Source: Plasmodiophora brassicae | Taxonomy: Eukaryota; Endomyxa: Phytomyxea; Phytomyxea; Plasmodiophorida | Reading direction: 5' to 3' | DNA: 64,000 nt | Assembly (NCBI GenBank): GCA_036867785.1 | Contig: CP145411.1 | Location: forward strand, 1,178,001-1,242,000 | Shown here: positions 43,501-54,263 of the stretch, in pieces | How positions within the stretch are numbered: the stretch's first letter is position 1 | How the letters are laid out: every line of letters starts with the position of its first letter | Position numbers and translations under genes: made by a program | Notes under the pieces: model-generated | Databases searched by the model: none | The model's input: the letters and a program-made list of their open reading frames with translations, nothing else | Told to the model about the DNA's origin: nothing

Positions 43501-45748
43501 GCGCTGTACCGCGAGTGTGGGCGCTACGACCTGCTCGTGGCCCTGCAGCAGGCGGCCGGCCGATGGGATGCGGCGCTGGCGACCTGTGAGGCCCACTACC
43601 GGATCCACCTGAAACCGCTCAAGTTGGTTGCGCCCCACTCGCACGTGGCGTGCGCCGCCCTGATGCGCGCTCGCCGCCCCCGCCCTGCATAGGTACGCCC
43701 ACGCCAAGTACCTGGAGAACCGGGGCCAGATCGCCAAGGCGATCGCCGAGTACGAGGCGTGCGACGCGCACCGCCTGGAGGTGCCGCGCATGCTGCTGGC
43801 GGCCGGGCTGGTCACCGACCTGGAGAAGTACATCGACAAGGCCAACGACCCGACGCTGCTGGTCTGGCTCGGGCAGTACAACGAAGGGCGCCGCATGTTC
43901 GACGCCGCTCTGGCGTACTACAGCCGAGCCGGCGACCACGTGTCGTGCGTTCGCATGCACTGCCTGCAGGTGCGCCCCTGCGCTGTCGCCCCTGCCGAAC
44001 GTCAACGCTGACGATGGTCGGCCTGCAGGGCAACCTGGAGAGGGCGCGCGCGATCTGCAACGAGACCGACGACCTTGCGGCCTGCTATCATCTGGGGAGG
44101 CACCTCGAGCAGGACGGCATGTTTGGCGAGGCGGTTATGATGTTCACGCGCGCCAAGCGGTACAACCATGCCCTGCGGCTCGCCAAGGAGCAGGCGCAGG
44201 TCAAGGTTGGTCGAACGCGGGGAGCGTCCTCGTGTGTGTGTGCGCGCGTACCGATCGCTGATGTTGGTGCTGCTGCGGCGGGGGGCAGGAGGTGTATTCG
44301 TTGGCGATGCAGAGCCCAGCGGACCTGCAGATCGAAGCCGCCGAGTACCTCGAGTCGCAGGGCGTCTACGACAAGGCGATCCTGCTATACCAGAAGGGGG
44401 GCAACCAGGCCCGCGCTCTCAACCTGTGCTTCAAGGTTAGTCGTCACGGTTTGCTGATCTTGCGCCCGGTGACTGAAATGGGGGCGGCACGGCGCGGCAC
44501 ACACACAGACGAACCAGTTCGACTGCCTGAGCGCGCTGACAGCCGACATGGGCCCGTCGACGCCTCCCGACCTGATCGCCAGGTGCGCGTCGTTCTTCCT
44601 CAGCAACCAGCAGTACGAGAAGGCGGCCCAGCTCTACATCACGGGCCGACGGTACGCGGACGCCCTCGCCGTCTGTATCGACCATCGCCTGGCCATCTCG
44701 GATGAAATGGCCGAAGCGCTGACGCCCCCGAAAGCGTCGTCGACCGCCGCCGCCGCCGCTGACGACAACGACGACGACGCGGCGGCGGCCGGCAACGACA
44801 CCGCGGGTGTATCCCGGACGTCGCTGCTTCGGAAGCTGGGCAAGTACCTGGCCTCGACGGGCTCCTTCCACATGGCGACGAAGAAGTTCACACAGGTACG
44901 TGCAGGGTCGCGCGTTGTGGTGCGCGTTGTTGACGGGCGGCGGCGCGCGTCCACGCAGGCGGGCGACAAGCTGTCGGCGATGAAGTGCCTGATCAAGTCG
45001 AACGACACGTCCAAGATCATCTACTATGCGACGATGACGAAGCGGCGGGAGATCTACATGCTGGCCGCCAACTACCTGCAGAACGTCGACTGGCACGCCG
45101 ACCCGGAGATCACCAAGACCATCATCGCGTTCTACACGAAGGCGAACGCGTTCGACTCGCTGGCCACCTTCTACGACTCGTGCGCCCAGGTCGAAATCGA
45201 CGACTACCGCGACTACGAGAAGGTACGGGGGTCGGCGAGGGCCGGCGACGACCATCGTGTCGTAACTCGTCGCGTCAGGCGCTGTCGGCGCTGCACGAGT
45301 GCCTGGCCTGCCTGCAGAGGTGCGCCGGCGATACCGGCGACGTGCAGAGGCGGGTGCACCTCGTGCAGCTGTTCGTCCAAGCCAGGTCGCTCATGGGCCA
45401 GGGGCAGCAAGCGGACGCCCTCCAGCTGTGCCAGGGCCTGCTCCAGCAGGACGACATCGAGGTAGGCACCCGTCGTGCTCGTTCACCGGGGCCGGCGTCG
45501 TCGCTGATCCGGATCGGGCGGCGCAGGACGGCGTACGCGAGGGCGACGTGTTCGCGCTGATGATCGAGTACCTGTACGGGGCGGGCGACCCGGCGCAGGC
45601 GTCCGCCCTGCTGCAACGCATGCTGCAGAGGAAGCTGGACCCGCGCCCCTACATCAAACCGGACACGCTCAAGGGCATCGGGTTCGACAACGACGCCGAG
45701 CCGGCCGCCGCCGACGACAGCGACCTCGGCGAGGAGGTCGGCGACTAA
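40534..45748 (+). CDS. IFT140: Intraflagellar transport protein IFT140
   Basis: Core subunit of the IFT-A complex, which drives retrograde transport in cilia and flagella. I trace 18 short exons from MSLYLECRVE to GEEVGD, nearly all joined in phase. The WD40 half has CRIAWHPAQPVLAIGW, TPITLLAWAPRGDRLVSAE, VGADGKLSQRKKVKLS and VAVGDGVVVVWNGSKVEV. The hinge is EKRVMRDFVGLETVDEATRR. The TPR half is highly conserved: NMAKMCVITRRLDVASICLG, KYIDKANDPTLLVWLGQY, CNETDDLAACYHLGRHLEQD, KRREIYMLAANYLQNVDW, FYDSCAQVEIDDYRDYEK. Its presence is the strongest evidence that this organism has a flagellum. Confidence 0.96.
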
Positions 45749-45918
45749 CGACGACCGGGGGCACCGTATGCAGCAATACATTGCCGGGTTCGCAACGACC
45801 ACGTCGCGCCGGGCCCGGGCGGAACCTTCCTGGGCAGGTCGTCGTCGTACACGACGCGTGAGTCACGTGCCGAGACATGGGCATCCGACGGGTCGGCACG
45901 TAGCCCCATCGTGCCCAA

Positions 45919-48324
45919 ATGTCCAATCCCATGCCGTTAGACACGCTCATGAGGCGACGCACCATACCACTGCTGCTGCTGGTGTCGCTGGTGGTGACAA
46001 TGGCCGGCGGCGTCACGGGCGCCTGGAACGGGACCGGGCCGCCCGAGTCGCTGTCCGCCTTCACGAAGCGCGTCGCCGAGTTTCGCGACCAGGCGGCGTC
46101 GCTGCGCGCCTGGGTCATCGGGCACCCGCCCGGCGCGCGCCAGGCGAACCGCACCGACGTCGGCGCGTTCCTGCGCGATGTACGCACGCGGCACGACCAC
46201 GAGATGGGCGTGCAGCGCGCCGCCGACCTGCACGAGGCCAACAACATGGATGTCCCCGAATGGTTCCGTCGTGCCCGCTCGGCCGTCGCACGTCGCGCCG
46301 CCGACGCCGCCTCGCGCGGCACCGACTACGTCATCAACGGCGGGATTCGCGCGCTGAACGTCCTGACCGGGCTGAACGTGTCGCGCGTCGTACCCAAGGG
46401 CGTGGAGCGTGCCCTGGAGAACACGATCGTCTCGGTGGTCACCCGTCAGGACATGAAGGCGGTGGAGGCGGCCGGCCACGTCGGCCCCGTCCGCACGTGC
46501 CACGGGTCGCGTCTCTGCTCCTGGATGGTGAAGCGCCTGTCGCACCGGGGCGCCATCGCCCTGTACGCGTCGCCGGAGCGCGCCTCCGCCTTCGTCACGC
46601 TCAGCAACTTCACGCTGTGGGAGGGGCGCCGCGCCCCCCGGCTGATCCTGGCGCAGCTGGGCGTCGCCACGACCATCTGGATGGGCGTGCCGACCAGCGC
46701 CGTCGTCGAGGTCGGCGGCCTGATCCGCACGCCGAACCCGTACCCGGCGTTCGGCCATGGGTCCGACTTCCACTTTGGCGCCTACCTCGACTTTGGCGTG
46801 TACCCGGCGCCCGACATCACCGTGACGCTCGTCGGGCGCGGCCGGTGGCTGGCGCCGTTCGGCCTCAGGTTCCTGCACGTCGAGGACGTCCAGGGGTCCG
46901 TCACCGTCACGTACGCGGGCGTCCCCGGCGGGTTCTCGTTCGGCGCGCGCCTCTGGATCGGCCACCGGGACGCCCGGGGCGACCTGTCGCCCGAGACGGC
47001 CATCGAGGTGTCCGCCTACGCCGGCATGTCGACCAGCCTGGCCACGCCGCTCTGGTTCATTGGCAGCGTCAGCGACGTGTCGCTGCTGCGCCTGTGGCAG
47101 GTCCTGACAAAGCGGAACGCGACCGCCGACGCCATGGCGCTGCCGCCCTGGATCACGGCGCCCGGCAGGACGGGCCTGTCCGACGTTGTCGTGTCGTTCT
47201 CGCCGAGCGAGGGCGGGTCGATGTTCAAGACGATCCCGGGCGGGTTCCGCCTCGAGGCCACCGTCCGGTTCCTGGGCGTCCAGGCGATGGCGACGATCGC
47301 CGTGGAGACTATGTGGGGCATGCCGACCCGCCTGCTGCTCGACCTGGACCTGTCGGCGACGCCGCAGCGCCTGGGGCCCTTCCTCTCGATCTGCAGGTCG
47401 AGGGAGCAGGCGCACCTGGGCCCGAAGGTCTATGCCGAGGTCTGGGTCCTGCACCTGTCGGCCAGCGCCTACATCGAGGGCTACGTCTCCGTCCTCGGCA
47501 TCAGCGCGCACGTCGTCATCGCCGTCAACAACCGCATGGCCGTCTTCCACCTGGACGGGTCGCTTTTCGGCCTCGTCAACGCCAAGCTGGCCGTCGAGGC
47601 CACCGACATCCGCTCGCTGTCCAAGGCGAACTTCCTGGCCCGGGCCGACATCTCCATCGGGTACTTTGAGCGCGCCTTCCGCGACCGATTGGCGAAACTC
47701 GTGCAGCCGCTGCGACGCGCCGGCAAGGCCCTGGCCGACCTGTTCCTGCGGCGGCGCCGCTGCTCGAAGCAGGCGCAGGTCTGCCAGATCGTGTCGAAGG
47801 ACGAGGCCGACACGCTGGGCAAGGACGAGATCCGGGCGCTGCTGGCCAGCGATCCTGACGCGGACGACCTGGGGAAGGACCTGGCCAGCAACGGGGACCT
47901 GGCCAAGGGCCTGGCGCTCGAGGGCGAACAGTACCTGACGCTGGCGTCGATCATGGCCAAGTTCGAGATCGGGGCGCACCACGGCATCGAATTCGAGGCC
48001 GAGGTCACCCTGTACCGGGGCAGGAACCGGGAACCGTTCCGCCTCGACGTCGTCGTCAACCTGGGCGATATCGTGCGCACCGTCAAGAACATCATCAAGG
48101 CGGCGTGCCGATGGGTCGGGCGCAAGGTCGCCCAGGGCCGGCAATGGATCGCCGACAAGCTGTCACCGGCGCCCAGCAGGAAGCCGTCCATGTTCTCCTG
48201 GCCCTTCTCCAAGCGCAAGGACGGATGGCAGCGCCTACCTGACGACGACGACGACGACGGCAGTGACGGTGGTCGCGGAGGCGTCGTCAAGATCGACAAG
48301 CAAGGCCGGTTCAAGGCACCGTGA
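45919..48324 (+). CDS. Intronless large secreted protein of unknown family
   Basis: An 801-residue open frame with no intron, unlike most neighbours. It starts with a signal peptide (MRRRTIPLLLLVSLVVTMAGG after a short lead). Residues ~30-180 are helical and charged. Residues ~190-570 are beta-rich with repeated Gly/Phe/Ala patterns (FGAYLDFGVYPAPDITVTLV, GGFSFGARLWIGHRDARGD, GGFRLEATVRFLGVQAMATI, LSASAYIEGYVSVLGISAHV). That suggests a repeated beta-sheet module. The C-terminus is basic, then acidic (DDDDDDGSDGG). I see no transmembrane helix and no enzyme motif. Function unknown. Confidence 0.75.
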   Translation: MSNPMPLDTLMRRRTIPLLLLVSLVVTMAGGVTGAWNGTGPPESLSAFTKRVAEFRDQAASLRAWVIGHPPGARQANRTDVGAFLRDVRTRHDHEMGVQRAADLHEANNMDVPEWFRRARSAVARRAADAASRGTDYVINGGIRALNVLTGLNVSRVVPKGVERALENTIVSVVTRQDMKAVEAAGHVGPVRTCHGSRLCSWMVKRLSHRGAIALYASPERASAFVTLSNFTLWEGRRAPRLILAQLGVATTIWMGVPTSAVVEVGGLIRTPNPYPAFGHGSDFHFGAYLDFGVYPAPDITVTLVGRGRWLAPFGLRFLHVEDVQGSVTVTYAGVPGGFSFGARLWIGHRDARGDLSPETAIEVSAYAGMSTSLATPLWFIGSVSDVSLLRLWQVLTKRNATADAMALPPWITAPGRTGLSDVVVSFSPSEGGSMFKTIPGGFRLEATVRFLGVQAMATIAVETMWGMPTRLLLDLDLSATPQRLGPFLSICRSREQAHLGPKVYAEVWVLHLSASAYIEGYVSVLGISAHVVIAVNNRMAVFHLDGSLFGLVNAKLAVEATDIRSLSKANFLARADISIGYFERAFRDRLAKLVQPLRRAGKALADLFLRRRRCSKQAQVCQIVSKDEADTLGKDEIRALLASDPDADDLGKDLASNGDLAKGLALEGEQYLTLASIMAKFEIGAHHGIEFEAEVTLYRGRNREPFRLDVVVNLGDIVRTVKNIIKAACRWVGRKVAQGRQWIADKLSPAPSRKPSMFSWPFSKRKDGWQRLPDDDDDDGSDGGRGGVVKIDKQGRFKAP

Positions 48325-48484
48325 AGAACCACCCCCCAGATCTACATACAATCAATTCGAAATCCGAACCGGCAAACGGGGCCCGGTCCTCATCGGAAGT
48401 GCCAATACGGTTATTATATATAGTATACGTATGGTTGGAACGACGACGGCGGTCGTTGGTCCGCCTGCCCTCGCTGTCGCCCAT

Positions 48485-49413
48485 TCACGGGTGCATGATC
48501 GAGTCGAGGACACTGGAACCCGTCGACAGGCACGACGCTCTTGCCGCGGACAGGAGGTGGCGTGAGTCGACGACGTCATCGGCACCGCGCCCGCCGCTAC
48601 TGCTGCTGCTGTTGCTCGTGTGGGCGCCAGGCGAGCCCCTGGACTGATGCGGCGCGCCCGTTGATATTGTCAGCGCCTGGATCGGCTGCATGCCGTTCAT
48701 GGCCCCGGGCAGACGAGTCGGCGCGACGACGCTGGCCGTCGTAATGACGTGCGGTTGCTGCGCCGGTGCACCCTGCTGGGCGACGACAACTTGCGTCGGC
48801 TGCCTCCGGGACGCCTTCGGCAGCTTGGTGACGATGACGGAGGCGGGGTCGGTGGTCCCGTGCACCTTGGTGTGCTTCTTGGCATTGTACGACCGAACGA
48901 ACTGTTTGTTGCAGATCGAGCAGCTGTACGGGCGCTCGCCCGTGTGCATTCGCGAATGCCGTTGCAACGACCCGCCTTCCGCGAAGCACCGCCCGCAGAC
49001 CTGGCAGACGTACGGCTTCTCGCCCGAGTGGATCCGGTCGTGACGCTTCAGATCGCTCGCCTAGCACACTGCGGTCAGGTGGGCGAACGCAGGGCGACTG
49101 GAGCGAATCTAGGTACCTTCAGGAAACACTTCGAGCACGTCCGACAGGGAAACGGGCGCTGGCCCAGATGGCATTTCTGGTGACGCTTCAGGTCGCTGCT
49201 CTTCGGGAACGTTTTGTTACACGTCGGGCACGCGTGCCTGACAGGCGCGTCGTCAACCGGGAACGCTAGCGTCGGCGCAGAGCCCTGGGCGTTGAGATCG
49301 ATCGAGCTGTCGGGCAGGACAATATGGGACGAGGTTAATGACAGGTCCAGATGGCCGACGGCGTCGTCATCGGTGGGCCGTGGCGAGGCGGCGCCATAAT
49401 GGATGGTTTCCAT
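48485..49413 (-). CDS. C2H2 zinc-finger protein with four fingers (paralogue 2)
   Basis: Two exons (49413-49117, 49060-48485; 56-nt intron) give about 290 residues. Start METIHYGA is the first ATG of the frame; the frame stays open upstream. Four C2H2 fingers: [40 protein letters not shown] (restored across the splice), [20 protein letters not shown] and [20 protein letters not shown]. The tail is Gln/Pro/Ser-rich and low complexity. The fingers are colinear with those of the gene at 36867-37523. Confidence 0.9.
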
Positions 49414-49747
49414 GCGGGTGGGGCGGGGATCCAATTGGGGCCCCCCCGTTCTATCGGCCCGGTCCTGTCCGGGTCCCTGGGACGGTGCAGTGCGTGTCGC
49501 GCGAGGGGCCTCCGCTGGCTGTGCTGGCTGCGCGCCCTCCTCCTCAGTGTCCGCTATATTACTATCCCGCAGACGACTGACGGACACGAAGGCCGCGCGG
49601 ACCGAACTGGACCGCCCACCCCGCGACCCGCACTTTTTCGTGGACCGGTCGCGGGTGACTGTGACAGGTCATGCCGCGGCCCCGAAATAGGCCGGCCATA
49701 CTAAGTACAGTAGGGCCAGCCGTCTTTATTACGTACCTACATATACA
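49414..49747. other. Spacer upstream of the second zinc-finger gene
   Basis: 334 bp. The zinc-finger frame stays open through part of it, so a longer N-terminus is possible. It also holds the 3' end of the enoyl-CoA hydratase. Confidence 0.35.
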
Positions 49748-50713
49748 TCATTCCACCTTCCTGGGACGACGTTCGAAATCGTCAATGTTCTTCGCGATGT
49801 AGGGCAGGCGGAAATGCTTGGCTTGACAGTCGCCTTCATGGTACAGGGCTTCGTTGAGGCCAACGTCCTGCTGTCTGCGGAGCGTTCGCAGCATGGCCTG
49901 GACAATTTCTGGCGGGTTCGACGCGATCTGTGCGGCAAGCTGCCCGGCGCGCTCCTTGACGCTGTCAACGCCATCGGCAACCTCGGATACGATGCCGAGA
50001 TCGTACGCCTGCCTCCCGGTTAATACCTCGCCCGTCAGCAGCAAACGTGTCGCAATGTCCGGCCGAACTAGTTTGGGCAGGTAGTAACTGCCAGCCATTC
50101 CTGGACGCGGCGCACGTCATGACGCTGGACCTGGGTAGGAGAGCCATAGACCCTGAACCTGAGTGGATTCCGAGCCGGGCGAAGTTGAATGACAACTTGG
50201 CCGAGGATTCGCAGATGCGATAGTCGCAGGCCAGGGCGAGGCATATGCCAGCGCCAAACGCGGTCCCGTTGATTGCAGCAACCACCGGCACTCGTGACTT
50301 GCGGACGACCAGGAACCTGGAATAGAACTCGACGAGCTGGGCCCTGTACGATACAAGTGATACATATCGACGCGAGGAACGGTCTACGACTACAGTCGAC
50401 GTACGCGGATTCCCTGGGATCGCCATCGATTCGTTGCTTTAGGAATCCGAGGTTGCCGCCGGAGCTGAATGCGGGGCCCGCTCCAGTGACGACGAGCGCC
50501 CGGACGCTCATGTCCCGGTTAGCGGCTACGACGGCCGCCTTGAAGGCACCTCCTCTACGATGGCCAAACCCGGTTAGGCGCAGCGGATGCACGGTCACAT
50601 GTGCGATCGGACACGTCGGGTGTCATCGAATTGAGCGTACGTGGCGTGTTTAGAACCAAGGTGCGCACGCCCGCCGCCGACGTTGACAGCAAGACATGCG
50701 CCCCGGAAGCCAT
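49748..50713 (-). CDS. Enoyl-CoA hydratase/isomerase family protein
   Basis: Four exons (50713-50613, 50554-50405, 50343-50159, 50100-49748) give 262 residues, typical for the crotonase fold. The CoA-binding first oxyanion loop reads VVTGAGPAFSSGGNLGFLKQ; the second loop is PVVAAINGTAFGAGICLALA with CDYRI. The catalytic Glu usually found near LGIHSG is not evident (the segment reads FARLGIHSGMAGSYYLPKLV), so isomerase or non-hydratase activity is possible. No clear mitochondrial or peroxisomal signal is seen; the C-terminus (RKVE) is not PTS1. Confidence 0.9.
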
Positions 50714-50860
50714 CGCCTACCGACTAATTTTAACCGTCGCGCGATCGGCCACAGCCGTCTCGCTCAGGCGTGCGCGTCGGTTGACTCTCTGTTCATGCGA
50801 CGCAGGCACAAGATAGGACGACTGTAGACCAGTCGGTGGTGCGAGTACATCAATCATGAG

Positions 50861-52219
50861 CTATGGTTCGGCGAGCAGCGGTTTGGTGAGTTCCGAGGAC
50901 GAACCAGGCGGCAATATGGGTGCCGCTAGAACCGCTAGAGCGACCCCGAGTATGCAGGTGGCGAATATGGATGCACCCATGGACATGCCCACATACTGGA
51001 GCAGGGCGCCGCCCACCACGGGCCCGATGATCTCGCCCAGGCTATACGACGCGATGACGACGCCAGAAACGACGTCCGTCGCGCCAGCTCCCAGGTGCTT
51101 CGTCAGCTCCACCATCTGCGGCACGACAGGTACGAGTACCATGGCGGCTCCCGCCGACAGGAACACGAGCGACCCGCATCGTAACGACAGCGCTCTGGGG
51201 ATGAACCCAATCGGGGCGGGCCCAAGCACACACAACGACGCGGCAACGAGCGACAATCCGAAGACGATCAGACCCCGCGTATTGGCAGGCGTTGACACCC
51301 ATCCGATGGCGGGTGCCGCCAGAGCGTAGATCAACGAGATCATGACGAACAGAAGGCCGACTGAGGACGGGGACACGTTCTGCGACGCGAGTTCCGGTTG
51401 CAGGGCCAGGTCCAGGAACGAGAACACGGCCATGCCGACGACGGACGCGGCGAAGATTAGCGCGACCCCTGGCGTGGTCATGATCTGGTACACGGTCACC
51501 TGCGACCGCTTCCGAGGCGTTTTGTCGCGCCTTGGAATAAGGCACATCAGCGGAACAATCGTTATCAGGGTCAGGGCGCCAACGACGAAGAACGGCAACC
51601 GGAAGCCGCCGTACTCGAACAGGAACCCGCCGAGGAGCGGGCCGAGCATGTACCCGACAGATACAGATGCCGCAAGGAGCCCGGCCACCTTGCCGACGTC
51701 GCACCCGGTGAACATCGACGCTATAAGTGCTTCCGACCCAGTCGACGAGGCGGCACTACCGATGCCCTGTACGAGACGAACGGCGAGGCCGGCCACGACA
51801 AACGGCGTCCCTTTGAAATCGTCGATGAGTGCGAAGGCGGCCGTGGAGATGCCCGAGGCGATAACGCCGGTCAGGATGAGCGCTTTGGGACCCAGGATCG
51901 GGATCAACATTCCGAACGTGGGGGCGGTTACCAGGACAGCAAACGGGAGCACGGACAGGACGGCACCGGCATCCACGAGCGAGACGTCGTGGCGGACGGC
52001 CTCCCCAGGGAAGAACGGGCCGACCAGCGACAGCGGCAGGGCCAGGACCAGGCTCAACATGCAGAGGACGACGCATGTGGCCGTATATCGGGGGTGCGTC
52101 GTCGGAGCCACGTCCGTCCCCTTTGGCAAGTTACAGGTGACGGGCTGATGGGCGTATGTGTCGTCAGTGTCAGAAGGCATGTGTGTCGGTGATGGCCCAT
52201 CCACGGGCCCAGCCGGCAT
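50861..52219 (-). CDS. MFS transporter, SLC18B1-like (tandem copy 1)
   Basis: Intronless, 452 residues; an internal Met at 52180 (MPSDTDDTY) matches the start of copy 2 and may be the real start. Twelve hydrophobic segments are visible. TM1 leads into VGPFFPGEAVRHDVS, and between TM2 and TM3 ILGPKALILTG replaces the canonical MFS loop. The family resembles SLC18B1, a polyamine/drug-proton exchanger. TM4-5 read VAGLLAASVSVGYMLGPLLG. Copy 2 lies 748 bp upstream on the same strand and is nearly identical over the C-terminal half. Confidence 0.85.
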   Translation of the reverse strand: MPAGPVDGPSPTHMPSDTDDTYAHQPVTCNLPKGTDVAPTTHPRYTATCVVLCMLSLVLALPLSLVGPFFPGEAVRHDVSLVDAGAVLSVLPFAVLVTAPTFGMLIPILGPKALILTGVIASGISTAAFALIDDFKGTPFVVAGLAVRLVQGIGSAASSTGSEALIASMFTGCDVGKVAGLLAASVSVGYMLGPLLGGFLFEYGGFRLPFFVVGALTLITIVPLMCLIPRRDKTPRKRSQVTVYQIMTTPGVALIFAASVVGMAVFSFLDLALQPELASQNVSPSSVGLLFVMISLIYALAAPAIGWVSTPANTRGLIVFGLSLVAASLCVLGPAPIGFIPRALSLRCGSLVFLSAGAAMVLVPVVPQMVELTKHLGAGATDVVSGVVIASYSLGEIIGPVVGGALLQYVGMSMGASIFATCILGVALAVLAAPILPPGSSSELTKPLLAEP

Positions 52220-52928
52220 GACCTACCGGATAACCTATAGCGATCCTCCTCACACTGGCTGATAGGGCACGACGTCAGTACTGTAGGTCCCTTGAGTAGA
52301 CCGACCCTATACACTGTACCTACCATCAGAATCATAACGGGAGTCTGTCTGACAGCCCCTCCCCATAGTGCTTCCTGGCGAAGGGCATCTGCAATCCTGA
52401 ATGTGCAGGTTGCAGATGGCTCAGCGGTCGGCATTCAACAGGGTTCTGTCGACTCAGTCTGGACGTGATGCGACTGATACGAGAATGTCAACCATGTGAA
52501 TCGCGCTAAACCAGAGATGCCTGAAAAGAAAGATGACGGATGCATTTCGTCCAAAGGCCGATCGGACTGATTCCCGCCATGCCGAACACTATACGACGCG
52601 ACTGGATTCGAAGATCCTGGAGGTTCCAAGAAGCGCTGTTCTACCTGCCCGATGACGACGTGGTGGACGTCGTCCTGAAGTGGTGGCGCCTGCATTCTTC
52701 ACGTAATCGTCTGGTGCTGCACGCGCTCTGGCTCGGTTTACGAGCAATGCCTATGCGATGAGAGGCGTTGAGTAAGCTGATCGGCTGACGCCGACGTTGA
52801 ACCCGCGAACACGAGAAGGTGAAACGTCGACCTACTTGGCGTTCCGCCCGATTTGCATTTGCAATAGGTTACGCAAGGCGAGCTCCAGCAGATTGGATAT
52901 TGTATTGTGGAATATATCAGACAATGGA
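52220..52928. other. Spacer between tandem transporter genes
   Basis: About 710 bp. It should contain the promoter of copy 1. A 73-codon frame (52540-52761, +) encodes RRDWIRRSWRFQEALF and YLPDDDVVDVVLKWWRLHSS but has no recognised homologue. Confidence 0.35.
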
Positions 52929-54263
52929 CTAGGGTTCTGCAACAGGATACTTGCCGGCGAGCAGAGGTTTGGCGAGTTCCGAGGACGAACCGGGCGGCAA
53001 CATGGGTGCCGCTAGAATGGCTAGTGCGATGCCGAGTATGCAGGTGGCGAATATGGATGCACCCAGGGACATGCCCACGTACTGGAGCAGGGCGCCGCCC
53101 ACGACGGGACCGATGATCTCCCCCAGGCTATACGACGCGATGACGACGCCAGAAACGACGTCCGTCGCGCCAGCGCCCAGGTGCTTTGTCAGCTCCACCA
53201 TCTGCGGCACGACTGGTACGAGTACCATGGCGGCTCCCGCCGACAGGAACACGAGCGACCCGCATCGTAACGACAACGCTCTGGGGATGAACCCAACCGG
53301 GGCGGGCCCAAGCACACACAACGACGCGGCAACGAGCGACAATCCGAAGACGATCAGACCCCGCGTATTGGCTGGCGTTGACACCCATCCGATGGCGGGT
53401 GCCGCCAGAGCGTAGATGAACGAGATCATGACGAACAGAAGGCCGACCGAGGACGGGGATACGTTCTGCGACGCGAGTTCCGGTTGCAGGGCCAGATCCA
53501 GGAACGAGAACACGGTCATGCCGACGACGGACGCGGCGAAGATCAGCGCGACCCCTGGCGTGGTCATGATCTGGTACACGGTCACCTGCGACCGCTTCCG
53601 AAGCGCCTTGTCGCGCCTTGGAATGAGCCACATCAGCGGGATAACGGTCGTCAGGGTCAGGGCGCCAACGACGAAGAACGGCAACTGGAAGCCACCGTAC
53701 TCGAACAGGAACCCGCCGAGGAACGGCCCGAACATGAATCCGATAGATCCGCACACCTCGAGGAACCCGGCCATCTTGCCGATGCTGCACCCGGTGAACA
53801 TCGACGTCATCAGCGCGTCCGACCCGGTCGACGAGGCGGCGCTACCGATGCCCTGTATGATACGAATCGCGAAGCCGGACACGACGAACGGCGTCCCGTT
53901 GAAATCGTCGATGAGTGCGAAGGCGGCCGTGGAGATGCCCGTGACGACACTGCCAGTCAGGATGAGCGCTTTGGGGCCCAGGATCGGGATCAGCATGCCG
54001 AACATGGGGGCGGTGACCAGGACGGCGAACGGGAACACGGACAGGATGGCACCGGCGGCCACGAGCGAAACGTCGTGGCGGACGGCCTCCCCGGGGAAGA
54101 ACGGGCCGACCAGCGACAGCGGCAGGGCCAGGACCAGGCTCAACATGCAGAGGACGACGACGGCAGTGATTCGGGGCCGCGTCGTCGGACCCGCGGACGC
54201 CTGCTTCGGTACGGTATCGCTGACGGGCTGATAGGCGCACGTGGCGTTCGTGTCAGACGGCAT
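52929..54263 (-). CDS. MFS transporter, SLC18B1-like (tandem copy 2)
   Basis: Intronless, 444 residues from ATG 54263 (MPSDTNATCAYQ). Same fold and motifs as copy 1: GPFFPGEAVRHDVS, IGPVVGGALLQYVG. About 95 percent identical to copy 1 over the last 215 residues. It differs more between TM4 and TM5 (MAGFLEVCGSIGFMFGPFLG) and has extra residues before the stop (AGKYPVAEP). It is a product of recent tandem duplication. Confidence 0.85.
   Translation of the reverse strand: MPSDTNATCAYQPVSDTVPKQASAGPTTRPRITAVVVLCMLSLVLALPLSLVGPFFPGEAVRHDVSLVAAGAILSVFPFAVLVTAPMFGMLIPILGPKALILTGSVVTGISTAAFALIDDFNGTPFVVSGFAIRIIQGIGSAASSTGSDALMTSMFTGCSIGKMAGFLEVCGSIGFMFGPFLGGFLFEYGGFQLPFFVVGALTLTTVIPLMWLIPRRDKALRKRSQVTVYQIMTTPGVALIFAASVVGMTVFSFLDLALQPELASQNVSPSSVGLLFVMISFIYALAAPAIGWVSTPANTRGLIVFGLSLVAASLCVLGPAPVGFIPRALSLRCGSLVFLSAGAAMVLVPVVPQMVELTKHLGAGATDVVSGVVIASYSLGEIIGPVVGGALLQYVGMSLGASIFATCILGIALAILAAPMLPPGSSSELAKPLLAGKYPVAEP

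Noticed and set aside
40534-45748. Frame breaks as evidence for pseudogenes (IFT140 and others)
   Set aside because: Each break coincides with a 40-85 nt GT..AG segment whose removal restores phase and family alignment, so these are introns.
45937-48144. 735-codon open frame antisense to the secreted protein
   Set aside because: It mirrors the GC-rich plus-strand gene, which has a signal peptide and a balanced composition. The antisense product is Arg/Asp/Gln-rich without any recognisable motif.
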